This document shows positions 16,761 through 25,711 of a stretch of DNA of 60,179 nt, in pieces. A model generated the notes under the pieces. It made no database searches, was not told the DNA's origin, and saw only the letters and a program-made list of their open reading frames with translations. Within the stretch, counting starts at the first letter, position 1. Each line of letters opens with the position of its first letter. Origin of the DNA: a virus; IMG/VR virus record IMGVR_UViG_3300005563_000007, positions 1 through 60,179 of that record; one strand, written 5' to 3'. The position numbers and the translations under genes are program-made.

Positions 16761-16927
16761 AAACCGTGCAAGCCGTCAATCCGACGGCTTTCTTTCGTCA
16801 CCACCGAGAGAAGGCCGCGGCCGCCGAGAAGGCGAACGCGGCGCAGCCCGCGGCGTCGGCGTCCACCGAAGACAAGTCCATCAAATCGGAAAAGCCGACC
16901 GATGGGCGACGTCAACAGCGCGCGTAG
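16757..16927 (+). CDS. Small basic protein after the capsid gene
   Basis: 56 residues from GTG 16757. The start (VKTVQAVNPTAFFRHH) is ordered and the rest is Lys/Ala/Ser-rich and probably disordered. Its 5' end overlaps a terminator-like hairpin, which makes its expression level uncertain. Confidence 0.5.
   Translation: MKTVQAVNPTAFFRHHREKAAAAEKANAAQPAASASTEDKSIKSEKPTDGRRQQRA
16771..16796 (+). terminator. Terminator-like hairpin just after the capsid gene
   Basis: AGCCGTC-AATCC-GACGGCT, seven perfect pairs, followed by TTCTTTC. It starts 11 bases after the capsid stop. As the tail genes continue downstream without a visible promoter, it is probably a partial terminator that lets capsid mRNA exceed tail mRNA. 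Confidence 0.55.
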
Positions 16928-17180
16928 GTTCTACCTACTCAAAGCGCAGTGCATCGGGGACGACGTCACGCAGGACGCGCTTCAGCACGTCTGGTGGGGC
17001 AAGCAGGAAGCGCAGCCGGGGACCGCCATCCCGGCTGACTTCCCCTTCCGCGCCGAGCTCGACGCGCTTCACTACCGAGCGCTCGAAGACCTCGACGGCG
17101 CCGACCAGGAAGAGCTCGTGAACCAGGGCCTTCCGTACTTCAAAGCCAAAGCGGTGCTCGAAGCATTCGCGGAGATCTGA
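16902..17180 (+). CDS. Probable head-tail connector protein
   Basis: 92 residues from ATG 16902, overlapping the previous gene by 26 bases. Helical, acidic C-terminus (EELVNQGLPYFKAKAVLEAF). The size and the slot right after the capsid fit a connector/adaptor protein, but no family was recognised. Confidence 0.6.
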   Translation: MGDVNSARRFYLLKAQCIGDDVTQDALQHVWWGKQEAQPGTAIPADFPFRAELDALHYRALEDLDGADQEELVNQGLPYFKAKAVLEAFAEI

Positions 17181-17182
17181 AC

Positions 17183-17578
17183 ATGGGATACCGAACTGAA
17201 AGCGGTCGCTACGCAGACACCCTGCCTGTGGCCTTCCTGGGCGCCGGCGGCCACGAAAAGGGCGTCGCGCAATCGCCGGGCACCATCTCGGCAACCGGCT
17301 CGAGCCCCGTCGTGGAGCTGGGTGACCGTGGATCGATTCGGTTGACCGCGCTCATCAGCGCCGTCGCCGGCTCGAGCCCCACGCTCGACATCACCGTCAT
17401 GACCTGCGACACGCGCGCTGGCACCTTCCGGAGCATCGGTACCTTCACGCAGATCACCGGCACGGGCACTTCCAAGAAGAGCTTCGGCGGTTGCGATCGC
17501 TTCGTCCGCCTCGACTACGTGATCGGCGGCACCGGCGGCCCTTCGCTCACCGGATCCATCGACGGCGACGCCTGTTAG
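17183..17578 (+). CDS. Beta-sandwich head protein, paralogue of 18270-18995
   Basis: 131 residues. The C-terminal ~85 residues (SSPTLDITVMTCDTRAGTF ... FVRLDYVIGGTGGPSLTGS) are beta strands that align with the first half of the protein at 18270. Likely virion surface or decoration protein. Role inferred from position. Confidence 0.65.
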   Translation: MGYRTESGRYADTLPVAFLGAGGHEKGVAQSPGTISATGSSPVVELGDRGSIRLTALISAVAGSSPTLDITVMTCDTRAGTFRSIGTFTQITGTGTSKKSFGGCDRFVRLDYVIGGTGGPSLTGSIDGDAC

Positions 17579-17639
17579 GCAGCGCGCGATCACCCCAACA
17601 TTCGTCTCTTTTGCTCGACACCCCACCTGAGGTTTCAGA

Positions 17640-18257
17640 ATGATCACCCGTTCCCAGTTCGGTCACCCGCTGGCCGCCTCCACGCTCGCGCTCACCCTGG
17701 CTCTGCTCAAGGCGCTCGACGTCACCGATCACGTCAACGGCGAAGTCTTCGTCGTGAACGGCAACCGGTACGTCTACAACGCGACCAGCGTTTTGGCCGG
17801 CGACGACATCTTCGTCATCGCCCCGACGACGGGCGCGGGGCGCTACCTGCTTGCCCCGGGCTACGTGTTCGACCTGTCGCTGGCGATCGCCTTCGGCACC
17901 GCTGACGCGGCTGTCCTCGCGACCCTGCCCGCCGGCATGTACGCTCTGATCGGCCGAAGCTACTGGGAGGTCACGGCCGATTGGACCGGCGGCAGCTCGA
18001 GCGCGATCGGCGTCTCGAGCGGCCAGGCGCCGAACAGCACCAAGGGCGATTTGCTGGGTGGCGCTTCGGGCGACGTGCTCGCGACCTTGGTCGCTTCGTC
18101 GGTCCGCACCCTCGGCACCGTTGGCGCCAAGGTGGCGGGCGGCATCCTGCTCAAGCCGACCAACACGGTGCGCTTCGACCGCATCACCAGCGCGTTCACG
18201 GCCGGCACCGGCTTCGTGCACTTGGTCGGGCAGGTCGTCGCCAACCCCGGCGCCTGA
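17640..18257 (+). CDS. Hypothetical virion protein, possible decoration
   Basis: 205 residues. Hydrophobic and beta-rich with Gly/Ala/Thr content; a helical start (PLAASTLALTLALLKAL) is followed by short strands. Lies between two related beta-sandwich proteins in the head-tail junction region. Not recognised. Confidence 0.6.
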   Translation: MITRSQFGHPLAASTLALTLALLKALDVTDHVNGEVFVVNGNRYVYNATSVLAGDDIFVIAPTTGAGRYLLAPGYVFDLSLAIAFGTADAAVLATLPAGMYALIGRSYWEVTADWTGGSSSAIGVSSGQAPNSTKGDLLGGASGDVLATLVASSVRTLGTVGAKVAGGILLKPTNTVRFDRITSAFTAGTGFVHLVGQVVANPGA

Positions 18258-18269
18258 TCGGTCGCCAGC

Positions 18270-18995
18270 ATGGCGCAAGCGCTCGCGATCGTCGGCCTGG
18301 CGTTGGCCGCACGCACTGGCACGGGCCAAGGTGCGGCCGTCGACATCGGGGCGACGCGCAGCGCGGCGCGTCTGCAGCTCGAGCTCACGGCGATCAGCGG
18401 GGCCAACGCTTCGCTGGTCGTCACGCTCGAAACCTCTGCCGACGGGGCAACGGGCTGGCGCGCCGTCGATGCTTGGGACGCCCTCACGGCCGTCGACAAG
18501 GTCGAGCGAAACTTCGCCGGCCTGAGCCGCTTCGTCCGGGTCAGCTGGGTGCTGACGGGAACGGGGCCAAGCGCGACCTTTACCGTCTACGGTGACGCGC
18601 ATCAGCTTTTTCTGACCATCGGGTCGCTCAACGGCGCGCAGGTGCCGACCAAGGCGATCGCCAGCGTTCCGAAGACGGTGGTCGCGGGCGCCCTGATCGA
18701 CGCCTCGCAAGACGGCGAGGACGCCATGGCGAGCTCGTTCACGCTGCCCATCGTGAGCGTGGGCCCGTCGATGACGAAACGGCTCGCGGCGATCGCGGCC
18801 TACCACGTCATGAGCTTCCGCGGCTTTCAGCCGCAGGGCACCGACGAGCTGTTCATCAAGAACCACGACGACGCGCAGGCTTGGCTGATGCGGGTTTCGC
18901 AGGCCAAGCTACGGCCGCCGGGCATCGTCGATAGCGCGCCAACCACGTATGAGGGCGGCGCCGCCGTCGTGACCAACGCCTCGCGGGGCTGGTGA
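18270..18995 (+). CDS. Two-part virion protein, paralogous to 17183-17578
   Basis: 241 residues. Residues 20-115 share the strand pattern LTAISGANASLVVTLETS ... FVRVSWVLTGTGPSATFTV with the 131-residue protein upstream. The second half (about 145-235) is helical with FRGFQPQGTDELFI. Probably a decoration or connector protein made by domain duplication. Confidence 0.6.
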   Translation: MAQALAIVGLALAARTGTGQGAAVDIGATRSAARLQLELTAISGANASLVVTLETSADGATGWRAVDAWDALTAVDKVERNFAGLSRFVRVSWVLTGTGPSATFTVYGDAHQLFLTIGSLNGAQVPTKAIASVPKTVVAGALIDASQDGEDAMASSFTLPIVSVGPSMTKRLAAIAAYHVMSFRGFQPQGTDELFIKNHDDAQAWLMRVSQAKLRPPGIVDSAPTTYEGGAAVVTNASRGW

Positions 18996-19531
18996 TGTTT
19001 TCCGCTTCCCTCTCCGGCGACTTTGGGAAGCTGAATGCGATCGGCAAGCGCGTCGCCTCGCTAGGCGAACCGGCTGCCTTCCGCGAGATCGCTCAAAGCG
19101 TTGGCAAAGAGGCGCTCGAGCTGGTCGACAAGGGTTTCGCTCGTGAGAGCGACCCGTACGGCGTGCCCTGGTATCGCAAGAGCTACCCGGACGGCCGCAG
19201 CATTCTGCAAGGTGCAAGCGGGAAGCTGAGAAAGAGCTTCCAGATCACCTACGTGAGCCCCGACGCCGTCACGGTGGGCAGCGGTCTCGCGCGCGCACTG
19301 TTCGCGCAGGGCGGCACCGGGCTGTATGGCCCGACCAAGGCGCGGATTCGCGCCAAGGGGAAGGCGATGCGCTTTACCGGCTCGAACGGCAGCACGCTGT
19401 TTCGGCGCTCCGTCAAAGGGCAACAGCAGCGCCGCATGTTGCCCGTCAAGTGGATGTCTTCCGCTCCGTGGAATCGCGCGATCAACGTGCGAATCAAAGC
19501 GGTTTTCGGGGTGAAGCTCCGCAGGATTTGA
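18995..19531 (+). CDS. Phage virion morphogenesis / tail completion protein (gpG-like)
   Basis: 178 residues from ATG 18995, which overlaps the upstream stop (GTG 18992 also possible). The N-terminus (FSASLSGDFGKLNAIGKRVA) and the motif GFARESDPYGVPWYRKSYPDG-like segment near residue 45 are typical of Mu gpG/HK97 gp10-type proteins. It should link head and tail at the neck. Confidence 0.75.
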   Translation: MFSASLSGDFGKLNAIGKRVASLGEPAAFREIAQSVGKEALELVDKGFARESDPYGVPWYRKSYPDGRSILQGASGKLRKSFQITYVSPDAVTVGSGLARALFAQGGTGLYGPTKARIRAKGKAMRFTGSNGSTLFRRSVKGQQQRRMLPVKWMSSAPWNRAINVRIKAVFGVKLRRI

Positions 19532-19538
19532 TCAGCCC

Positions 19539-20084
19539 ATGTTCATCTGCGAGCAGCTGATCGGCGAGATCCACGCCGAGTACCTGGCTCGCACGGGACA
19601 AGACATCCCGATCGAGCTGGGCAATCTCGAGAAGGCCAAAAACGCGGATTGCCCCCGCATCGTTTGGACCCTCACCGGCGGACTATTCGGCACCACAACT
19701 AAGATCGGTGGCCCTGACGGCGTGCAGGCGCAGGCGCTCGCCACCTTCGAGATCTGGTTCTGGTTCGAGACGCTTGAGCTGACGTGGAACGCGATGGCCA
19801 ACCTCATGGCCGCCATTCGCGCGACTGCGTACGGCCCCAACGTCGGCTATCAAAACTTCAAATGCCCAACTGAGATTGATGGCAAGCACTCCGAAAGGGG
19901 TGAGGCCTTCATCCTCACGTGCACGCTCTCGGTGCCCATTCGCATAGACGGCACGATCCCAGCGACTGAAGTCGCGATCGAGTCCGTCACCACCGACGTC
20001 AAGCTCCGCAGCGACCTGAACGCGCTCGAGACCGACCCGGTGCCGGGCCCCGACATCGAGCTCGTCATCGTCACGAATCCCTAA
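19539..20084 (+). CDS. Probable tail terminator protein
   Basis: 181 residues from ATG 19539. Mixed alpha/beta, with a helix at residues 88-105 followed by strands, like tail-tube terminator proteins. It lies between the gpG-like protein and the sheath, the expected slot. Family not proven by motif. Confidence 0.6.
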   Translation: MFICEQLIGEIHAEYLARTGQDIPIELGNLEKAKNADCPRIVWTLTGGLFGTTTKIGGPDGVQAQALATFEIWFWFETLELTWNAMANLMAAIRATAYGPNVGYQNFKCPTEIDGKHSERGEAFILTCTLSVPIRIDGTIPATEVAIESVTTDVKLRSDLNALETDPVPGPDIELVIVTNP

Positions 20085-20102
20085 GGGAGACACGCAAAAC
20101 TC

Positions 20103-20717
20103 ATGACCGAGAAAAGCTCAGACCAGGGCGGCGCGGAGCTGCGGAAACAGCACGGCGGCAGCGAGAAGCCCGAGGTGCACGCCCTTCGCGGCCCGCACGA
20201 GCATGCCGTCGCGATCGGCGCGTTTCGTGAGCGCAAAGAACGCGCCGGCGCCGTCGTGGCAGCCATTGGCGGGCGCACGCCGAATCTCGGCGAGTACTCG
20301 TGGCAGCATCAGGCGGCCGCAGCTCTACACGGTTGGGTCGAGCACGAGCACCACGAAGCCAAACCGGTCGATCTTTCGCTCGACGACTACAAAAAAGCGC
20401 TGCTTGCGGCTTCATCGCCCGTCGTGCGCGCCGCCAACGACACGAACGTCGCTATCACGGTGAAGGCTGAAAAAGACGGCGAGAAGCCGCGTGACGTGCG
20501 CGTCGCAGCCAACAAAGGCGAGGTGATCGACCTGCGCAAGCTCGGGATCATCACCGAGGATCTCGCCAACAAGGGCGTGCCGTTCACGGCCGACTACGAG
20601 CCGCATGCGCCAGCGCTGTCCAAGCACGCTGCGCACGCCAAGAACGCCGAAGCCGCGGAAGCTGCGAATGCGCCCACCAAAGCCGACGACGACTCCCACC
20701 TGTTCGCAAAGGCCTAA
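20103..20717 (+). CDS. Hypothetical tail-region protein
   Basis: 204 residues. N-terminus rich in Glu/His, a central domain with VAITVKAEKDGEKPRDVRVA, and an Ala/Glu/His/Lys-rich tail that is probably disordered. It lies directly before the sheath. Not recognised. Confidence 0.6.
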   Translation: MTEKSSDQGGAELRKQHGGSEKPEVHALRGPHEHAVAIGAFRERKERAGAVVAAIGGRTPNLGEYSWQHQAAAALHGWVEHEHHEAKPVDLSLDDYKKALLAASSPVVRAANDTNVAITVKAEKDGEKPRDVRVAANKGEVIDLRKLGIITEDLANKGVPFTADYEPHAPALSKHAAHAKNAEAAEAANAPTKADDDSHLFAKA

Positions 20718-20720
20718 TCG

Positions 20721-22181
20721 ATGACGTACCTGCCCGGTCAAACCATTGCCGTGCGAGACGGCGGCATCGGCCTCGTTTCGAACGGCGCCGTCTACCCCGT
20801 GGTCGTGGGTCACTGCTCGGGCGGCGTCGTAAATACGCTGTACCTCAGCAACAACCCGAACAGCCTGCGGGACCTGCTCGGCCAGGGCCAAGCTGTCGAG
20901 CTCGCGCTGCCGATGATCACCGCCCTCGGTGGCGTGCTCGTGCTCAAGACCGCGACGTCGACAGCGGGCGCGGCTGGGTCAGTCACCAAGACTGCGATCG
21001 GCACCAGCACGGGAACCATCACGGTAGCTGGCGCGGCCTACGACTCTTTCCAGGTCAAGGTCCGGATCAAGGCGACGGGCGCGCTCGGCGTGGCCCGATT
21101 CGACTACTCGCTCGACCAACTAGGAGCAGCCCCGACGTTCTCCGAAGAGATCACGGTGCCGAGCGGAGGGACGTACGTCATTCCGAGCACCAACCTCACC
21201 CTAACGTTCGTGCCCGGGGGCGGCCCGACCATCTTCGAGAACGGCGACTACCACACGTTCGCGTGCACGGCGCCGCAGTACACGACGGCCGATCTGGCTA
21301 CCGCGTTCGACGCCTTCCTGCTCGCGCTCGGGAGCAACGACGTCCAACAGGTGCACTTCACCGGTCGAAGCGCATCCGGGGCGGCAGCTGCCACGATGGC
21401 TGCGGCGGTCGCCACGCAGATGGGCCGCCTCGAGGCGCGCCATCGCTGGGCGCGAGCCATGATGGACGGTGGCAACGACACTGGCGCCAACGTCAAGACT
21501 GCCTTCGCCTCGTTCTCAAACGCCCGCGTCGCGGTTTGCTTTGGAACCGCTGACGTCCCTACCCTGAACCCCCACGCGGGCTGGGGCACGCCTCGCTTCA
21601 CGGCTGCCTTCGTGTTCTCTGAGCGTGCCGCCAACGCAGATCTGTCCGAAAACCTCGGGCGCGTCGCTTCGGGCGGCGTTCGCTGCAGCGCGATCACCAA
21701 CGACGAGAATACCAACCAGCAGTTCCTCGAAGCGGACAAGATCAACACGCTTCGCACGCTGGATGGTGAGACGGGCTTCTTCTGCACGAACGGCTACCTC
21801 AAGAGCGCGAGCGGTAGCGACTTCATCTATTGGGATTGGGGCCGCGTCATCGACCGCACCTGCCGCGTCGTCTATGAGACGCTGCAGCCGTGGCTGCTCC
21901 GCAAGGTGCGCAGCCTGGTCGATGGCACCGGCAAGCTCGACCCACGCGACGCCGTGCGCATCAAAACGGCGCTCGACGACAAGATCGCCGCGGCCCTCAA
22001 GGGTCCGACCGTCGAGGGCGTGCCCGACATGGATCACGTCAGTGGTTTCAAGACCACGGTGGACCTCACCAACAACGTCCTAACGACCAGGCAAATCAAG
22101 GTGACCGTGCAGCTCGTTCCGACCGTTCCGATCGAGAACGCGGCGACTGACATCGGCTTCACCGGGAGCATCGTAGCGTAA
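20721..22181 (+). CDS. Contractile tail sheath protein
   Basis: 486 residues. The C-terminal half has the sheath pattern: NENTNQQFLEADKI-like segment, FFCTNGYLKSASGSDF, a long helix (RIKTALDDKIAAALKGP), and the conserved end LTNNVLTTRQIKVTVQLVPT followed by DIGFTGS. This identifies a myovirus-type tail. It is translationally coupled to the tail tube gene (1-base overlap). Confidence 0.9.
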   Translation: MTYLPGQTIAVRDGGIGLVSNGAVYPVVVGHCSGGVVNTLYLSNNPNSLRDLLGQGQAVELALPMITALGGVLVLKTATSTAGAAGSVTKTAIGTSTGTITVAGAAYDSFQVKVRIKATGALGVARFDYSLDQLGAAPTFSEEITVPSGGTYVIPSTNLTLTFVPGGGPTIFENGDYHTFACTAPQYTTADLATAFDAFLLALGSNDVQQVHFTGRSASGAAAATMAAAVATQMGRLEARHRWARAMMDGGNDTGANVKTAFASFSNARVAVCFGTADVPTLNPHAGWGTPRFTAAFVFSERAANADLSENLGRVASGGVRCSAITNDENTNQQFLEADKINTLRTLDGETGFFCTNGYLKSASGSDFIYWDWGRVIDRTCRVVYETLQPWLLRKVRSLVDGTGKLDPRDAVRIKTALDDKIAAALKGPTVEGVPDMDHVSGFKTTVDLTNNVLTTRQIKVTVQLVPTVPIENAATDIGFTGSIVA

Positions 22182-22651
22182 TGGCCGGCTCAGTTGTCGT
22201 GGACCAAACCCCGTACGACTTCCAGTCGCTCGAGATCGAGTTCGTGGCCAACGGCCAGTCGCTCGGCATCATCGACGGAATCGACAAGATCGAATACTCG
22301 TCGAAGATCAATCGAACGAAGTTCTACGGGCGGGGCCGCTTGCCGGTCAATCGCACCGAGGGCGACGCCGAGTTCGACGCCTCGATGACGCTCACGCGCT
22401 ACTGGCTCAACTACATGTTGGCCATCGCGGCGAGCGAACTGAACGTTGGCTGGGCGCAGATGGAGGTCGTGCTGGGCGTCTCGTACTACGTGCCCAACAA
22501 GACCATCGTCACCGACACCCTGACCGGCGTCCGGCTCGCCGAGCTCAAGACGAGCATGCAGCACGGTCCCGACCAAGCGATGGTCGACGTGCCGCTCGAC
22601 GTCATGAACATCTACATGAACGGCGCGGATCCGTTCAACGGCAGACGCTAA
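22181..22651 (+). CDS. Tail tube protein
   Basis: 156 residues. Beta-rich, with the tube-type core DFQSLEIEFVANGQSLGII, YSSKINRTKFYGRGR and EGDAEFDASMTLTRYW. The position directly after the sheath and before the chaperone is diagnostic. It should polymerise into the inner tube along the tape measure. Confidence 0.88.
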   Translation: MAGSVVVDQTPYDFQSLEIEFVANGQSLGIIDGIDKIEYSSKINRTKFYGRGRLPVNRTEGDAEFDASMTLTRYWLNYMLAIAASELNVGWAQMEVVLGVSYYVPNKTIVTDTLTGVRLAELKTSMQHGPDQAMVDVPLDVMNIYMNGADPFNGRR

Positions 22652-22721
22652 AGCGCGGCCCGCCACCACACCGACATAGCGCCCAATCCAGGGCGTTCGC
22701 AACGACGAACGGGAGTAAGTC

Positions 22722-23114
22722 ATGAGCGAAGAACAGGCTGGGGGCGCGGACGTGCGCCCCGAGGGCGAAGATCCGGAAGCGGAATTTCGCGCAACGCACA
22801 AAGAGCTGCTGCAGGAGCTGGAGACCAAGTACGACGAGATCCGGTTGCTCCGCGCCCCAAAGTCCTTGGGCGGCGGCCCCATCGTGATCGCTACGCCCAA
22901 GCGTGGGGTATACCAGAAATTCGTCGTCGACATCCGAAACGAGAAGATGTCGGCGCCTATCGTGAGCGAGGCGCTCGCATACGGCAGCGTCGTCTACCCC
23001 GATCACGCAACCCTCAAGCAATACTTCGAGACAAAGCCGGGCCTCCCGCTTCTGATCTCGGCCATGGCCCAACAGCTTGCGGTGGGCGACGCCGAAGACC
23101 TGGGAAAAGGCTAG
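22722..23114 (+). CDS. Tail assembly chaperone, short form (G)
   Basis: 130 residues with GGGAG before ATG 22722. Acidic disordered N-terminus, then helical region (ATHKELLQELETKYDEIRLL) and a small folded domain ending in QQLAVGDAEDLGKG. Located between tail tube and tape measure, the invariant slot for the frameshifting chaperone. The last codons form a slippery heptamer, so a fraction of ribosomes should continue into the next frame. Confidence 0.8.
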   Translation: MSEEQAGGADVRPEGEDPEAEFRATHKELLQELETKYDEIRLLRAPKSLGGGPIVIATPKRGVYQKFVVDIRNEKMSAPIVSEALAYGSVVYPDHATLKQYFETKPGLPLLISAMAQQLAVGDAEDLGKG

Positions 23115-23329
23115 AAAGCGCGCGCGCCGACCACTTGCTGGGCGGTCGCGCGCTTTTCGCTTTTCAGCACGGCGAAGTCGACAGCGAAGGCGAACCAACG
23201 GAGCGCGCGCTGCTCGGCGCGATCATGCACTCCGAGTTTCAGGCCGCCATGATCTCGTGGATGCGGGCGTCGGACGCCTTCATCGGGCTGTGGGTGAAGA
23301 TCCAAAAGGCGCTCGGGCGCGTTCGGTAA
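22722..23329 (+). CDS. Tail assembly chaperone, frameshifted long form (GT)
   Basis: A -1 slip at G-GGA-AAA (23102-23108) enters the frame that runs to the TAA at 23327. This adds about 74 residues (with HSEFQAAMISWMRASDAF and IGLWVKIQKALGRVR). The added frame has no ATG/GTG start of its own with a ribosome site, only TTG 23135, and ends 4 bases before the tape measure ATG. Known tail chaperones (lambda G/GT, P2 E/E') use the same arrangement. Confidence 0.82.
23102..23156 (+). promoter_or_regulatory. Programmed -1 frameshift signal
   Basis: Slippery heptamer GGGAAAA at 23102-23108 in the correct phase (G GGA AAA), a 6-base spacer, then a stem from 23115 to 23156. AAAGCGCG (23115-23122) pairs with CGCGCTTT (23149-23156), and CGACC (23128-23132) pairs with GGTCG (23144-23148), with a 5-base bulge. 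The zero-frame stop TAG lies right after the heptamer. Confidence 0.85.
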
Positions 23330-23333
23330 CGGA

Positions 23334-25082
23334 ATGGCAGACGGAAGCTCTAGCGTCGACTTCACGGTGCGCCTGCTCAATCAGGTCACCGCGCCTGCGC
23401 GACAGATCCAGACCGCCATGGCGGGGGTGGATAAGTCGTTCAAGGCGACGCGGAAGACGCTCGAGGCGCCACCGCCCAAGCGCGGGGGCCTGAGCGACTG
23501 GGACAAGATGGTATCAAAGGCCCGTCTTTCCCAGACGAAGGACTTCGCCGCGAGCCACAAGAAGCTCACGGACGCGATGGCTAAGCCGCAGGACACGAGC
23601 GGCGGGTTCGGCGCGATCGCGGGGGAGCTCGGGCTGTTCGCTCTGGCCGAAGGCGCCGTTCGTTCGGTCTACGGCGCCGTCTGGGAAAGCGTGAAGGCCG
23701 TTGGGCGCCTGGGCCTCAGCTTCCTCGAGGCCTCGGAAAGCGCCGCCGAGTTCGGTCAGCGCTCCGTGCTGGCCATCGGCTTTCTGACGAACGACACCGC
23801 CAACGCGGCGGCCGCCTTCGACAACACCCGCCACCTGGCGCAAAGCTTGGGGCTCGACGTAGAGGCCACTGAGCACAGCTTCCAGCGGCTGCTCGCCGCT
23901 CAGTTCTCGATCGGCAAGTCGACCGAGCTCATCAAGATGGGCGCGGACCTGCAGGCCATCGGCGCATCGGCGGACGAGGTGTCGGGCGCGTTGCTCGCCA
24001 TCACGCAGATCAAGAGCAAGGGCAAGCTTCAGGCCCAGGAAATGCTGCAGCTCCAAGAGCGCGGCATCTCGTCGGAACTCGTCTACAATGCGCTGCAAAA
24101 GAGCCTCGGCAAGAACAAGGGCCAGGTTCAGAAGATGCAGCAAGCCGGCAAGATCACCGGCGATGTCGCGATCGAAGCCATCATCGACGCGATCAAGCAC
24201 AAGACGCACGAGTCGAACCTGGGCGAGGCCGGCAAGGCGTTTGCGGATTCGACCATCACCGGCATGCGCAACCAGTTTGCGGCCGGCGTCTCCAATTTCT
24301 TCCTCGACGTTGGTAAAGAACTCGAGCCCGGCATGGTCCAGCTCACGCAGCTGGTCAAGGGCACGATCGTCAAGCTGGCCGAAAACCAAGAGCTTCGCGA
24401 CGTAGGCTCCGCGCTACTCGAGCGCTGGGGCCAATTCATCAACTTCATGACGCGGAACTGGCCCCGCATCGAAGGGATGCTGGTTGTCGGCCTGCACGCC
24501 GTCGTGGGCGCCGCGGGCCTCTTGATCAAGGCCGGCGATTGGGTCGTCGAGCATTGGGACGGCGTGTCGACGGCGCTGCAGGGCCTCACCGTGGTGGCGC
24601 TGGGCGCAGGAATTGCGATCAGCACTGTCGTGGGCCTGATCGCCGCGCCCTTCGTGCTCGCCGGCGCCGCGATCACCGGAGTGATCGGCCTGATCAAGGG
24701 CGCCATCGACTTCATCACGGAGGCCGTGCCCCTCTGGTACAACATGGGCAAGATCCTCGTCGGCAACCTCGTCATGGGGATGCTGGCGATGATCCCCGGG
24801 GTTCAGGCTACCGCGGGCCTGATCGCACAAATTCCTGGGCTAGAGCTTCGCGGCGGCGCGGCTGTGGCTGGCGCTACGGCGGCTAGCTCCTCTGCCGCCT
24901 TGGGCGGCGTCACCGCTGTCACTGAGGCGAGCCGGACGACGAGCGGCAGAGCAGTCGTCATCAACGGTGGCGTCAATGCGACCGTCCAGCACGTCGAAGG
25001 CGAGAGCCCCGAGTCACTCGGCGGCCGAATCGTCGCGACCGTGCATTCCGAGATCATCAAGGTTCTGGCCGAGCACACGTAA
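23334..25082 (+). CDS. Tail tape measure protein
   Basis: 582 residues. Long helical Ala-rich protein with hydrophobic segments around residues 400-480 (VVVALGAGIAISTVVGLIA-like) and the tape-measure pattern FGQRSVLAIGFLTND, LLAITQIKSKGKLQAQEMLQ and ERGISSELV. The position after the frameshifting chaperone is diagnostic. At about 1.5 angstrom per residue this length predicts a tail near 85-90 nm, an inference from the known scaling. Confidence 0.9.
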   Translation: MADGSSSVDFTVRLLNQVTAPARQIQTAMAGVDKSFKATRKTLEAPPPKRGGLSDWDKMVSKARLSQTKDFAASHKKLTDAMAKPQDTSGGFGAIAGELGLFALAEGAVRSVYGAVWESVKAVGRLGLSFLEASESAAEFGQRSVLAIGFLTNDTANAAAAFDNTRHLAQSLGLDVEATEHSFQRLLAAQFSIGKSTELIKMGADLQAIGASADEVSGALLAITQIKSKGKLQAQEMLQLQERGISSELVYNALQKSLGKNKGQVQKMQQAGKITGDVAIEAIIDAIKHKTHESNLGEAGKAFADSTITGMRNQFAAGVSNFFLDVGKELEPGMVQLTQLVKGTIVKLAENQELRDVGSALLERWGQFINFMTRNWPRIEGMLVVGLHAVVGAAGLLIKAGDWVVEHWDGVSTALQGLTVVALGAGIAISTVVGLIAAPFVLAGAAITGVIGLIKGAIDFITEAVPLWYNMGKILVGNLVMGMLAMIPGVQATAGLIAQIPGLELRGGAAVAGATAASSSAALGGVTAVTEASRTTSGRAVVINGGVNATVQHVEGESPESLGGRIVATVHSEIIKVLAEHT

Positions 25083-25711
25083 TGGCTGGCGAAAGCTTCA
25101 CGGACTGGATCGAGGATGCCGCGTGGGACATGGTCCAACTCGGCGGCGTCTTCTTGCCGGGCGTGTGCACGGTCGAGGGGTTGGAGGTCGGCCTCGACGT
25201 CGACGTCCAGAAGAAGCGCAAGAAGGAAAAAGCGAAGCTTCGCGACAACGGACTTTCCCCGTGCGCGTTTCAGATCGTCGTGGAACTCACGGCGGCCGAT
25301 TGGCCCCAGTGGGTGCAGATTCTGCCCGCGATCAAGCCGAAGACCGGCGGCATCCGCACGCCGTTGGCGATCACCCACCCGCTCGTCAATCTCAACGACA
25401 TCCGCGACGTCTACGTCCACAAGATCCACTACGACGCGCCGTCCGCCCGCAAGGGCATGAAGATCTCGATCCGAATTGCCGAATGGTTCGAGGAAGAAAA
25501 GGACGCGAAGCAGTCCAAGACGCCCGAGGCCAAGCCGCCCCGCAACCCGAAGATCGCGACGGCTGCCCTGCCCCAAAAAGCGACGGTCTTTGATCGGATT
25601 CGTGACAAGGCGCGCCGCATCCGCGAGGAAGCGATCCTGCGCTCGCTGCCGAAGCCGCCTCTCCCCGGTCAAACGCCCAACATCGCGACCAACACGTTCG
25701 GAGACGGATGA
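25082..25711 (+). CDS. Baseplate/tail protein
   Basis: 209 residues, overlapping the tape measure stop by 1 base. A beta-rich N-terminal domain (FLPGVCTVEGLEVGLDVDVQ, then FQIVVELTAADWPQW) and a Lys/Pro-rich tail. The slot between tape measure and hub fits a baseplate hub-connecting protein, such as the LysM-type proteins of other myophages. No LysM motif is seen. Confidence 0.65.
   Translation: MAGESFTDWIEDAAWDMVQLGGVFLPGVCTVEGLEVGLDVDVQKKRKKEKAKLRDNGLSPCAFQIVVELTAADWPQWVQILPAIKPKTGGIRTPLAITHPLVNLNDIRDVYVHKIHYDAPSARKGMKISIRIAEWFEEEKDAKQSKTPEAKPPRNPKIATAALPQKATVFDRIRDKARRIREEAILRSLPKPPLPGQTPNIATNTFGDG

Noticed and set aside
17547-18866. 439-residue minus-strand open frame over head genes
   Set aside because: Arg/Asp/His-rich shadow of plus-strand genes coded in the GC-rich third-position pattern; no support in context.
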